From Paramormyrops kingsleyae (taxonomy: Eukaryota; Chordata; Actinopteri; Osteoglossiformes; Mormyridae), in NCBI RefSeq assembly GCF_048594095.1, contig NC_132807.1:992001-1056000 (forward strand): DNA of 64,000 nucleotides. The letters are read 5' to 3'. The notes under the pieces were generated by a model that saw only the letters and a program-made list of their open reading frames with translations, made no database searches and was not told the DNA's origin. Of this stretch, positions 31,888 to 42,138 are shown one piece after another. The translations under genes and the position numbers were made by a program. Position 1 is the first letter of the stretch. Each line of letters opens with the position of its first letter.

Positions 31888-32639
31888 ATGCTCCGGCTCT
31901 TTGTCCGTCTTGGCTGCTCTGCTGACTGCGTGCTTATTCACGGAGCAGACGGTCTCTTAGTCGAACTGAGTAATGGTTTGGGGTTTATTCCATCCCTTGG
32001 TGTAGCAGACCTTCAGACAGAGGTGGCTGCCCTGCAGACTGCAGTTGAAAAAGTGACCAGTCAGACACTTGACACTGTGAAGGCCGTTAAAGGTGAATTA
32101 TCCACAGCGAAGCAGGTAGCTCTGCAAAACCGTGAGGCATTGGATCTCCTATTAGCTGAGAAAGGTGGTGTTTGTGCTATAGTGGGGAAAGAATGTTGCA
32201 CGTACATCCCTGATTCCTCTCAGGCTGTGCAGGATTTAGAGGACGCAGTGCACAAACAGCTGTCTGAGATACATGAAGAGCATGGCCTGTTTGAGTACAG
32301 CTGGGACAATTGGTTCTCCTCACTGGTTTATCCGGGGTGATTAAACCATTAGTTTTTAGTATATTGCTTTTGCTTGTAGTGTTGCTACTAATCATATTGC
32401 TAGTTCTGTCTTCCCAGGCAAAATCTCTTATGTTCCTGCGGGCTCCCTCTTTTCCATACGTGGATGATCCTCCCATTCCTGCCTGGCTCTATGGACCTCA
32501 GCCCCCGGTCGTCATCAATGTCACCAGCAACACCAACACCGCTGGTGACTCGTGTTCCATCCAACCGCCACCGGCCCACTTCTGCCCGTTGCGCTTTCGT
32601 CCAGAGGACTACTACACCGTGGACTCTGATTATTTGTGA
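31888..32639 (+). pseudogene. Endogenous retrovirus env remnant (TM subunit)
   Basis: The frame 31888-32340 carries a heptad-rich ectodomain and a CX6CC cysteine motif after the conserved LQNR-ALD-LLA stretch, diagnostic of gamma-type TM subunits. A second frame (32310-32639) carries a ~22-residue hydrophobic membrane span and a cytoplasmic tail with Pro-rich and Tyr motifs. The two frames overlap but do not join. The surface subunit, which would lie upstream, is missing. The envelope is therefore broken in at least two ways. Confidence 0.75.
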
Positions 32640-32661
32640 ACAGCGCGGATCTCGCGTGTTC

Positions 32662-33009
32662 AAAAGGGGGGAGTGTAGAAGAAAAATTGGACATTGGTAG
32701 GCCCGGGAGGGGAGGCATATTGGGTCTGTTATGTCTTAGGCTTTAGGCAAGAAGAGATTGTTTTGAACACTGCTCTACGTTTGAGCTCCATTTGTTGGTG
32801 TTTTGTGACCAATCAGGACTTAGAAGTCCTTATAGGGAATTGGGAGTTATGCTTTATCAACTGGTGGCTCTGTGTGCTCGGGGTACTTGGTACCGAGCGC
32901 CAGAGTGTGACGGGAGCGTTTGTTGGAATTGCTGGAATAAAAGAGATTTTCTTTACTCACCAAACTGAGAGGTCCAGACTTTTATTCTAGGTAACTCTCT
33001 GTGTTATCA
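32662..33009 (+). mobile_element. Retroviral polypurine tract and 3' LTR
   Basis: The purine run AAAAGGGGGGAG (32662-32673) directly precedes TGTAGAAG, the LTR start at 32674. A polyadenylation-like AATAAA (GGAATAAAAGAG) is near 32937, and the LTR closes in TATCACA at about 33009. Length about 336 bp. No partner LTR was found in the window, so this is a 3' proviral end. Confidence 0.65.
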
Positions 33010-33400
33010 CACTGTAAAAAACATCTGTAAAATAAGTCAAAAGTCTGCCAGACAAAACCTGTTAACGGTGAAAAATATTTTAAGATGGTTAAAATCTGTT
33101 AAAATACAGTAACTTTAACTGATAGGAATACAAATTTATGCCATACTTCAACAGGTTTTGTAAGTTTTCTATCACATTAAGTAAGTTTAATAACATTTTT
33201 CAAGGTTGAATGATTATCTGTAAAAATAAGTTGTTAAATATCCTGTAAAACATTTAATTTAACCTGTAATTTGAAGGTTTTTAAGCTATAACTAAACAAG
33301 CCTTGTCTGGTTTTGGAAGGACCAGTTATCTATATGTACCACATAAAAAGACAAAAAGATCAGGTGGCAAGATAGTTTATTTTGCTTTTTCATTATTTCA
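33010..33400. repeat. CTGTAAAA-rich interspersed repeat
   Basis: Starts CACTGTAAAAAACATCTGTA and repeatedly uses CTGTAAAA and CTGTTAA motifs, the look of a MITE end. The other end is not defined. Confidence 0.3.
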
Positions 33401-33529
33401 GCACATTACCTATTGAAATGGAAAAAATACAGTAAGCAAATTAGTCTCCAACTTGGGACAAATAACCTTAATAACCTTAGGTAACAACTGCACAGCTTCC
33501 AAAAAATGTACAGAATTCAACTGGACCTT

Positions 33530-33692
33530 TTGGAACAAAGACTTAACTAGCCCTAACCCACACGAACACGGGGAGAGCATGCAAGATCCACAAAGAAAGC
33601 CTCAACGGGCATTCAACCCGGGGATCAAACCCAGGACCTTCTCACTGTGAGGCGGCAGCAGAAACCGCTGTGCCACCACACTGCCCACATAT
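33530..33692 (-). mobile_element. SINE head fragment
   Basis: On the minus strand: GTGGTGGCACAGCGGTTTCT, then GCCTCACAGTGAGAAGGTC and a B-box GGTTTGATCCCC. Head only. The CR1 tail begins two bases beyond. Confidence 0.65.
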
Positions 33693-33693
33693 G

Positions 33694-35066
33694 AACATAA
33701 GAACATAAGAAATTTACAAACGAGAGGAGGCCATTCGGCCCATCAAGCTCATTTGGGGAGAACTTAACTAATAGCTCAGAGTTGTTAAAATCTTATCTAG
33801 CTCTGATTTAAAGGAACCCATGGTTTTAGCTTCCACTACACTAGCAGGAAGACTATTCCATACTCTAACTACACGCTGTGTAAAGAAGTGCTTCCTCAAA
33901 TTTGTTTTAAAATGTTCTCCCGCTAATTTCCACTTATGGCCACGAGTTCTGGTATTTAGACTAATATTGAAATAGTAATTTGGCTGAACAGCATCCAGAC
34001 CCGTTAGAATCTTATAGACCTGAATCATATCCCCCCTTAGTCTCCTTTGCTCAAGGCTAAACAGATTCAGTTCCGCTAACCTCTCCTCATAAGACATTCC
34101 TCTAAGACCAGGAATCATTCTCGTAGCTCTTCGTTGCACCTTTTCTAAAGCAGCAATGTCCTTCTTGAGGTATGGTGACCAAACCTGCACACAGTATTCT
34201 AGGTGGGGTCTTACCAAGGAATTATATAAGTGTAACATCACCTCCCTTGACTTATACTCCACACACCTAGAGATATAACCCAACATTCTATTGGCCTTTT
34301 TTATTGCTTCCCCACACTGGCGAGAGTGGGACATGGAAGCATCAACATACATACCTAGATCTTTCTCGTAATCAGCTACCTTTATTTCAGTGGAACCCAT
34401 AAAATATCTGTACTTTATATTTCTGCTCCCTGCATGGATTACCTTACATTTATCTGTGTTAAATTTCATCTGCCAAGTATCAGCCCATTCGCTAATTAAA
34501 TCCAGATCCCTTTGAAGCCTCTCTGCTGCTAGATCAGTATCTGCTACACCGCCCACCTTGGTGTCGTCTGCAAATTTAACCAATTTACTGTATGTATTTG
34601 TGTCAATATCATTAATGTAAATTAGGAACAATAGTGGTCCTAAAATTGAACACTGCGGTACCCCACTATGAACGGAGGCCCACTGTGCCATTGTGCCTCT
34701 AATAACTACTCGCTGCTTCCTGTCAGTTAGCCAGTTTTTGATCCAAACTGCCACAGTTCCTAAAATCCCTGCAGCTTTAAGCTTTAGCAAGAGCCGTTTG
34801 TGGGGGACAACATCAAAGGCCTTCTGGAAATCTAAGTAAATCACATCATAGGCCTTTTTGTGATCAATTTCACTTGTAGCTTCCTCAAAGAACTCAAGTA
34901 GATTCGTTAAGCAGGATCTACCTCTCCTAAATCCATGTTGGCTATCCTTTATAATGTTATTTGCATCTAGGTAATCTACCATTTTCACTTGAATTATAGC
35001 TTCCATTATTTTTCCAGTAATGCTAGTTAAACTGATTGGCCTATAGTTTGCTGGATTACTTCTATA
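33694..35066 (-). pseudogene. CR1 copy 2: reverse transcriptase half, truncated
   Basis: Open from about 35066 to the stop at 33768, starting in SNPANYRPISLTS and covering the RT and C-terminal region. The active site is FADD (intact), but the upstream VPQGS box reads VPQCS. The endonuclease is missing. It ends in the (TTCTTATG)n tail at 33694. Confidence 0.85.
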
Positions 35067-35082
35067 CTTCTATAGATTCTAA

Positions 35083-35397
35083 CGGGTCTGGATGCTGTTC
35101 AGCCAAATGACTATTTCAATATTAGTCTAAATACTAGAACTCGTGGCCATAAATGGAAATTAGCGGGAGAACATTTTAAAACAAATTTGAGGAAGCACTT
35201 CTTTACACAGCATGTAGTTAGAGTATGGAATAGTCTTCCTGCTAGTGTAGTGGAAGCTAAAACCCTGGGTTCCTTTAAATCAGAGCTAGATAAGATTTTA
35301 ACAACTCTGAGTTATTAGTTAAGTTCTCCCCAAACGAGCTTGATGGGCCGAATGGCCTCCTCTCGTTTGTAAATTTCTTATGTTCTTATGTTCTTAT
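35083..35397 (+). mobile_element. CR1 3' end, inverted relative to neighbours
   Basis: The plus strand carries the last ~90 codons of CR1 ORF2 (LNTRTRGHKWKLAGEHFKTN), the stop and the TTCTTATGTTCTTATG tail. It lies between two minus-strand CR1 copies. Both it and copy 2 contain the same 3' region, so this is a separate insertion and not a twin-priming inversion. Confidence 0.85.
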
Positions 35398-37312
35398 CCG
35401 TTAACCAGTTATCAATCCAGGTCGCTACAGTTCCTAAAATACCTGTTGCTTTGAGTTTAAATAAGAGCCTCTTGTGGGGGACAACATCAAAAGCCTTTTG
35501 GAAATCTAAGTAGATGACATCATAGGCCTTCTTATCATCAACTTCCTGAGTAGCTTCCTCAAAAAACTCCAACAGATTTGTTAAACAGGATCTACCTCTC
35601 CTAAATCCATGCTGGCTATCCCTCAAAATGTTATTTGAGTCCAGGTAATCTACCATTTTCTCTTTGATTATAGCCTCCATAATTTTACCAGTTATACAAG
35701 TTAGACTGATTGGCCTATAGTTTGACAAATTACTTCTATCCCCTTTTTTGAAAATGGGCGTTATGTTGGCATGCTTCCAATCAGAAGGTACCACACCTTC
35801 AGATAAGGATTTTTGAAACAGTAATGTTAAGGGTCGGGAAATAATATCCCTCATCTCTTTTAACACTATAGGTAAGATGCCATCAGGGCCCTGTGATTTA
35901 TTTATTTTGAGCTTAGCTAGGCTTTGCAAAACATCAGCTTCAATTATATATATATTAGTTATAGACGATGTTGGATTAGTAATAAGAACTGGTAAGTTAC
36001 TAGTGTCCTCAACAGTGAATACCCGTGCAAAACTATCATTGAACTCATTTACTATGTCAATGTCGTTTTCAATTATAAGACCCTTACTATCCTGCAGATT
36101 AGTAATTCCAGCTTTTAGAGCTCTTTTAGAATTAAAATACTGGAAGAAACTTTTAACGTCATCCTTAGCCTCCAATGCGATCTTCCTTTCGACATTCCTT
36201 TTAGCTCGTCTAATGTCATTTTTTAATTCAGCCTGTAGATTTAGATACTCTTGCTTTATTATGTCATCATCAGTTATTTTCCATCTCTGGAACAAAGCCC
36301 TTTTCCTCCTTACTTTATACTTTATTTCCCTATTAAACCACCTAGGTTGCAATTTCCTAGATTTATTCTTGCTGGAAACAGGTATGAAGTCCTCTTGCAC
36401 TTGCAATAATGTGCTTTTAAAAAATTCCCATGCCTCTTCAACAGTTTTGTTATTTAACTCCATCCAGTTCACAGTTTCTAGTTTTAATCTCATACAATTG
36501 AAGTTAGCCTTCCTAACATTATATATTTTTGATTTGGACTTTGCTCTTCGGGCACTAAACTTAACCTCAAATTTAACCATGTTATGATCGCTACTGTCAA
36601 GTGGTTCTAAAACGTCTAATTTACCAATCCTGTCCTGGTTATTAGACAAAACAAGATCAAGAATGGCATCTCCCCTGGTAGGGGTGTTAACAAACTGAGT
36701 AAAAAAACAATCCTGTACTAATTCCACCATCTCAAGTTCATTTTCAGAAGAGCCAGCAACAATGTCCCACTGCATCCCCGGTAGATTAAAATCACCCATA
36801 ACTACCACATCATTTTTATTGCTCATAATCCTAATATCACTGTATAACAATCTGCTTTCCTCAGCAGCTACATTGGGTGCTCTGTAACAAACACCGACAA
36901 TTAGGCTATTTGAGTTTGTAGCATCTAATTTTACCCATATAGCTTCCGTACTTTTACTTATATCAGTAAGCTCCCTTGCCTGCAAGTTTTCCTTTACATA
37001 TACTGCAACACCACCTCCCTTCTTACCTATACGGTCTTTACGGAACAATGTGTAACCATCCATATTATATTCTTGTCCATCCTTATCACTCAACCACGTT
37101 TCAGTTATTGCTATAATATCATAAGAGTCTGATGAGATAAGAGCCTCTAAATCATGAATTTTATTCCTAATACTCCTGGCGTTTAAATACAGACAACAAA
37201 GGGTAGGACTATTACAGTGCCTACTTATAATATAATTTTTTGGGGCTTTCCATTTCCCCCCAGTTACATACTTAACTAACCTCCCTGCCCCCCCAGTCCC
37301 TAGTTTAAACAT
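35398..37312 (-). pseudogene. CR1 copy 4 ORF2: endonuclease and start of RT, 3'-truncated
   Basis: About 640 codons from MFKLGTGGAGRLVK through a complete endonuclease (AITETWLSD, GDFNLPGMQWD, SSDHNMV) to the RT motif DFQKAFDVVPHKR and NWLTDK. It is cut at 35398 by the inverted 3' end, so YADD-box and C-terminus are gone. It is more diverged than copies 1 and 2 are from each other. ATG at 37312 overlaps the ORF1 stop (GAATGTTTAAACTAG). Confidence 0.85.
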
Positions 37313-37787
37313 TCCTCAACTACTCTACAAATACGCCTTCCCAGTACACTGGTTCCCCTCCGGTTCAGATGCAACCCATCCGGCTTGAACAGGTCCCACC
37401 TGTTCCAGAAGGTCCTCCAGTGCCCCATAAACCTAAACCCCTCTTTCCTACACCATCCTTTTAGCCACGCATTTAATCTCCTTATCTCAGCTAACTTAGC
37501 CTGACTTGCGCGTGGCACGGGGAGTATTTCAGAAAATACCACCATGGACGTTCTGCTTCTAAGCTTATTGGCGACTTCTATAAATTTATCCTGCAGAACA
37601 GCCCTTCTACCCTTGCCTATGTCGTTGGTGCCAACATGCACCACGACAACTGGATCCACCCCAGCTGGTCGCAAACCTTGACCATGAGTGAGTCCACTAG
37701 CTTACATCGCTCGCAGATGAAGTCCGACTGGACACTAACGTCCAGAAGGGCAAACATCTTGCAAACGCAACACTGAGCCGGCCCCAT
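37300..37787 (-). pseudogene. CR1 copy 4 ORF1: zinc-knuckle and esterase domains, internal deletion
   Basis: The start ATG at 37787 gives MGPAQCCVCKMFALLDVSVQ and then CERCKLVDSL, a CX2C...CX2C zinc-binding pattern. After about 37 codons the frame shifts into the esterase half: VVVVHVGTNDIGKG (the GTND block typical of SGNH hydrolase-like ORF1), then KPDGLHLN (His of the DxxH block) and a stop at 37300. The usual middle region with the catalytic GDS serine is missing. CR1 ORF1 proteins are thought to bind RNA and act with ORF2 in the retrotransposition particle. Confidence 0.75.
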
Positions 37788-38542
37788 AATTAACTAACTC
37801 ACTATGGCCCCGTACTCCCAGCCCAGTAAATTTATATAGTGTATTTAACTATAAAGATTAATTTGCGTAACAATAAATGCAGTAACGTGCGGAGTACACT
37901 AAAATAAGTTATTACTTGTGTTAAAATGGAACTTAATTATTATTTTATTTAAAATTTTAAACCTGATAAATTTACTACTACTTACCAGAAGAACCTCTGC
38001 CTGAACCAAGTATGAACTAAAAACAAGGCGAAATCGAAGTTGCTCTTGGGAGGTCGAAAAACCACAAAAACCCCCTCACAGCAGGCTACTGCCGGAGCGG
38101 GAAAAAAGTGGAAAATGTCCTCCCGGCCCCGACTGGCGACCGAGCAAAGCTCAGGAGCAACTGTCCTTTTCCGGCGCCGGGTAGTGATACCGACGTTAGA
38201 TACTATTAGTTATAATCGCCCTGCGGGTGTTTGTTACGGAGTTTAAACGCGGACAGAAAAACGCCGCTCACGCGACACCCGCAGCTCTCTGTCGGTAATA
38301 ATCGCGCTGTTAATTAACAGACAGGACAGACAAGCACTCACGCCGACCGAAATAAGAACAATAAATAGAAATAAACAGCCACCCACGTAAACAGGTAAAG
38401 CACACAAACACTCAAAACACTCCAAAAAACAATCCCAAACAATCCCAAACAATCCCAAACAATCGCTGCAGCTCAACACCACTCTCTCGCAGCAATCCCA
38501 GCAATCCTTCTTTGTGCCAGTAGCTCTGGTTCTGGGTATCTT
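37788..38542 (-). other. Probable CR1 5' UTR
   Basis: GC-rich part with many CGs near 38040-38300, then three tandem AATCCCAAAC decamers (38431-38460). No coding frame. The assignment rests on position ahead of ORF1. Confidence 0.4.
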
Positions 38543-38606
38543 ACTATAGGTAAGATGCCATCAGGGCCCTGTGATTTATTTATTTTGAGCTTAGCTAGGC
38601 TTTGCA
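38543..38606 (-). repeat. 64-bp scrap of CR1 ORF2
   Basis: Identical by eye to about 35868-35931 (the RT entry, SQGPDGILP). Isolated between CR1 5' sequence and piggyBac sequence, suggesting a rearrangement junction or templated insertion. Confidence 0.85.
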
Positions 38607-39080
38607 AAGCACTGACATGGAGAATTCCTCCCGCTGTGCAGTGTCCTTTGCAAGTGGAGGAAGTTCATGCCGAACTTTATTCACCGTGCCCAGTAGCGTT
38701 GTTTTGCGCTGAAGCAGTCTGTGTGACAGTGCCAGTGAGGTGAAGAAATTGTCCGTTGTGACATTTCTCTCATCATCCAAAAATGGCTCCATCAGATTCA
38801 TGACCACGTTCTCTGCCAGCCTCTCCCACTTCTGACGACTGGGGTCCTTTCCGAAGTAAGGGGATGCATTGCAGACATATTCGGTCTCCAAATCTGCGGC
38901 CATCCAGAACTTGATCCCAAATTTGTCCGGCTTGGATACGATATACTGCTTGAATGGACAAGGAACCTTGGTAGGGAACAGCCGTTCATCTATGGTCATG
39001 TGTTCTCCTGGAGTGAAACTCTCAGCACAGTTCTTAGTGAAGCATGTCCAAATGTCAGAGATCGCAGCAAATTTGTCTTT
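38607..39080 (-). pseudogene. piggyBac transposase fragment (PGBD-like)
   Basis: About 155 open codons with MTIDERLFPTKVPCPFKQY, SKPDKFGIKFWMAAD and NVTTDNFFTSLAL. These are the blocks around the first two catalytic aspartates (TIDE and TTDN) of the DDE_Tnp_1_7 domain. The third aspartate, the N-terminus and the C-terminal Cys-rich domain are absent. The open frame extends by chance into AT-rich DNA up to 39461. Confidence 0.8.
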
Positions 39081-39640
39081 ATTAGTCCCACAAGTGGAAA
39101 ATTGCATCGTCACGGCAGAAAAGTGGACAGTGCAAGACAAGAGTAGCAAAATTAAAAATAATAGAATAAAAACTGTACCAACAGTACAGTATAAAAAGTG
39201 CACTATACAAACAATCTGGAAACATAAATTTGGATGAGTATATTGAAAAATATTTATATATATATGTGTGTATATGTAAACAGATAAATATATGTATGTA
39301 TAAATAGAGTGTATGTATATTATGTACAGAGTGGATATATAAATATATGTACAGAGTGGATATATAAATATATGTACAACACTGGATATATCTATATGGA
39401 CAGGCACGCAATGGAGTGACAGGGATTGACAAGAACTAATATTGCACATAGAAACTACCATGGTGTATTGGATGTGTGTGTTTGTTAGTCTATGTGTGTG
39501 GGGTCAGCTGCAAGGACTTTGTTGCAGAGTCTGACAGCGAACAGCATTTGAGCATAAGTATCTGAGTGAAGGTATTTGTTAACCTGGAGAGGCGCTTCTA
39601 TGGGGTCACCTGTCTGTGTGGGACCATGTTGTTCATACTG
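39081..39640. repeat. Interspersed repeat tail with AT-rich tandem
   Basis: Begins TTTATTAGTCCCACAAGTGG, a common fish retroposon tail in reverse. Includes a two-unit 26-bp tandem (gtacagagtggatatataaa, 39320-39375). No coding. Confidence 0.4.
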
Positions 39641-40074
39641 CAGACAGTGAGTACATTACGCCTGCCTGTCCATGTTACATCGCAGGATTTACCTGATCAA
39701 ACTTAGGCATCTTGAGTGTGAACTGGATCATTAGCACCTAATAGCTGTGCTTTTATTATAGGTGCTCCACATTTTATTTACATTTTAAAAATATTTCTCC
39801 TCTTTCCATATTTAGCTGTGAGGTCTTCGGCAATGCCACCCGTTTTGTGTCACACTGTTGGGTGTCAGCAGGAGCCAGCTGACTTTCTATTTACTTGTCT
39901 CACCTCGTCTCAGTGACCTCCCATCATCAGCAAGGAACGGGAGAGATATATGTTGTCAGCTGAGCTCTAGTCTCCTTCTTATGTTCCCCTTCTGTTCAGG
40001 TAATGACCAGCTCCTTTTTTGAAGCTTACTCCAGCCTGAGATTTGGTTAGTCTGTTGTTTGACTAAAGTGTTTT
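39641..40074. other. Non-coding stretch
   Basis: No open frame or recognisable repeat over about 430 bp. Confidence 0.4.
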
Positions 40075-40201
40075 TAACTTCCACAGAACTCTGGGGGCTG
40101 GCCGGGGATGGTCAACTTCCTGTGCAGGGTCACAGGGGGTCTGGAGACTATCCTGAAAGCTATGGGCACAAAGCAGGGAATAACCCAGGACGTGGTGCCA
40201 A
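40075..40201 (-). mobile_element. SINE tail fragment
   Basis: TGTGCAGGGTCACAGGGGGT, then GGCACAAAGCAGGGAATAAC and CAGGACGTGGTGCC, the reverse of the body of the SINE at 25268-25592. Confidence 0.55.
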
Positions 40202-40203
40202 CT

Positions 40204-40479
40204 AGGGCTGCACGATTTGGGGAAAATATCGAATCGCCATTTTTCTGACAGAAATTGCGATTACGAATTGATTTGCGATTTAATTTTTTTATGTCAAGCT
40301 TCAGTTCAATATTCAGTGTGTAGTCATTTTAAAACATATGACACAGGATGAGATACCATCAGTATTAACTGGTCTATATTCTAATGCAAGGATGAGAATT
40401 TAAAGATGTGATGTGTCAAGTTAAACAAAGTAATAATGAAAACAATTGCAGCATAAAGAAAAATAGCGATCTTGCAGGT
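40204..40479 (+). mobile_element. hAT-type MITE (TAGGGCTGCACGATT end)
   Basis: Starts TAGGGCTGCACGATTTGGGG, followed by TTGCGATT-rich sequence, the common fish hAT MITE terminus. The right end is not clear. Confidence 0.55.
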
Positions 40480-41075
40480 AACGCCTCAGTGGATCTGTTT
40501 GGGCGGTAGGCGAACTGAAATGGGTCTATGGAATTTGGGATGGATGAACAGATTAAGTTCTTTACCAGCCTTTCAAACACCTTCATGGCCAGAGATGTTA
40601 GGGCTACCGGGCGGTAGTCATTCAGGCTGGAGGGCTTGTTGTGCTTCGGAACGGGAACTGTGGTGGACCGTTTAAAACACGTTGGCACAATAGACAGAGC
40701 TAGGGACTCATTGAAGATCTTAGTGAAAACACCAGTCAGCTGATCAGCGCAGCATCGCAGGACTCGTCCTGAAATCCCGTCTGGTCCCGCTGCTTTTCTG
40801 ATGCTCACCTGCTTCAGAGCCCGGCGCACATCGCGCTCTGCCAGGCTAACCAGAGCCGCGCTGCTGTCCTCGCTCACCGAGATCAGACTGTTGTTGTCTC
40901 CGCGGTGAGAGCTGTTTATCTCAAACCGTGCGAAGAACGCGTTCAGCTCGTCGGCGAACACAGCGTAAGTGCTCAACGCAACGGCGTGTTTATTCTTATA
41001 GTCCGTGATTGTATATATTCCTTGCCACAGTCGGCGGGAGTCATGAAGATGAAAATATGACTCCACCCGTTTCCG
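40480..41075 (-). pseudogene. L2-type LINE reverse transcriptase fragment
   Basis: About 190 codons: DSRRLWQGIYTITDYKNK, LNAFFARFE, RKAAGPDGISGRVLR, LNDYRPVALTS and FAYRPNRSTE. These are the linker and finger motifs of L2/Maui LINEs. Both the endonuclease and the catalytic YADD region are missing. Confidence 0.8.
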
Positions 41076-41099
41076 GTTTAAACAGCAGGCGCTGTTAGA

Positions 41100-42138
41100 A
41101 CTACTTAAGACTTCCGAGTTGGCGTGTAATCAGCGTGGACGCTGGTAGCTATGACCATGCTGGGACTGATGTATCTCCAAGCTTAACTTCTGGCGTATCC
41201 TGCTAATACTGGGACAGGTATGTGTTGTTAATCCTGTACATGTCTTTGTCATGTCAGGATATTATGATTGGCCTGTTTGCATTTTTACCGTGTCCATGTT
41301 GTATTGTTTGTTTCAGAACATTACACTGCAGTCTGGGGTAACCTGTTGCATGTATTGTTTGCCCCGGCTGTTTTAAACTGTTTTGTATACTACCCAATTG
41401 GGAGTTAAGTGTTGCTTTATTCAGTGTGTGTCAGGGTCAGCCCCTGCTGTGGTCCTACCGAGTCCTGAACTGCAAGACTTTCAATGGTCACTTAAGGTAC
41501 CTGAGTACTGTGAGGGTTGCAGGGTATTGGATTGAAGTGTATATTAGGATAAGTGGGTTTGCACAGTCACGTGTGGTATAGAAACCCTAGCTTCCCACCA
41601 GTGTGTCTACCCGCCCTTGGTTCAATAGGCCTCTGTCCCAATGTCTTGGTGATTTGTTTTCTTTTTTCATCTTCCCCTTTTTGTCTGTTTACTGTCCCTT
41701 CCCCAACATCAAGGTAGTGACCTATTTAATTGGTGACCAATCAAGAATATTTGTTGTTAAAGGTTGTACTTTTATATTTCTGTAAAACCTGCATCTGTAC
41801 TTCTTATTAGAGCATTGTTCCCTTGCTCTGGCACACTCAGTAGGTAGTGAATCGCAAGGGGTGGCGTAGTCAGTGTACAGTAAGGGGCGCCACAACTAAT
41901 AACACTCAAAATACCGTAATGTTCATCATAACAGAGTGACTGTTCTGTCCTGAAACCGTAAAGCTGGAATTTTTTTAAACATAATATGCATTTTATAAAA
42001 AGAAGTTCTCAGATGACACCGCCATTAAGACTCAAAAAATTGGCCAAAAATGATGTAGAGAAGTGCAAACGTGATGAAAGTCGTACCCCTCTTTGCACAA
42101 CCTCATAAAGGTTTTGTTTTTTTTAAATGATCATTCTG
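41100..42138. other. Possible degenerate LTR-like DNA, no gene seen
   Basis: About 1 kb without open frames. GGGGTGGCGTAGTCAGTG near 41860 resembles the sequence after a Gypsy-type LTR, but I could not define LTR ends. Confidence 0.2.

Noticed and set aside
33694..35397. Twin-priming inversion of one CR1 insertion
   Set aside because: Both orientations contain the same 3' terminal region, each with its own tail, so they are separate copies.
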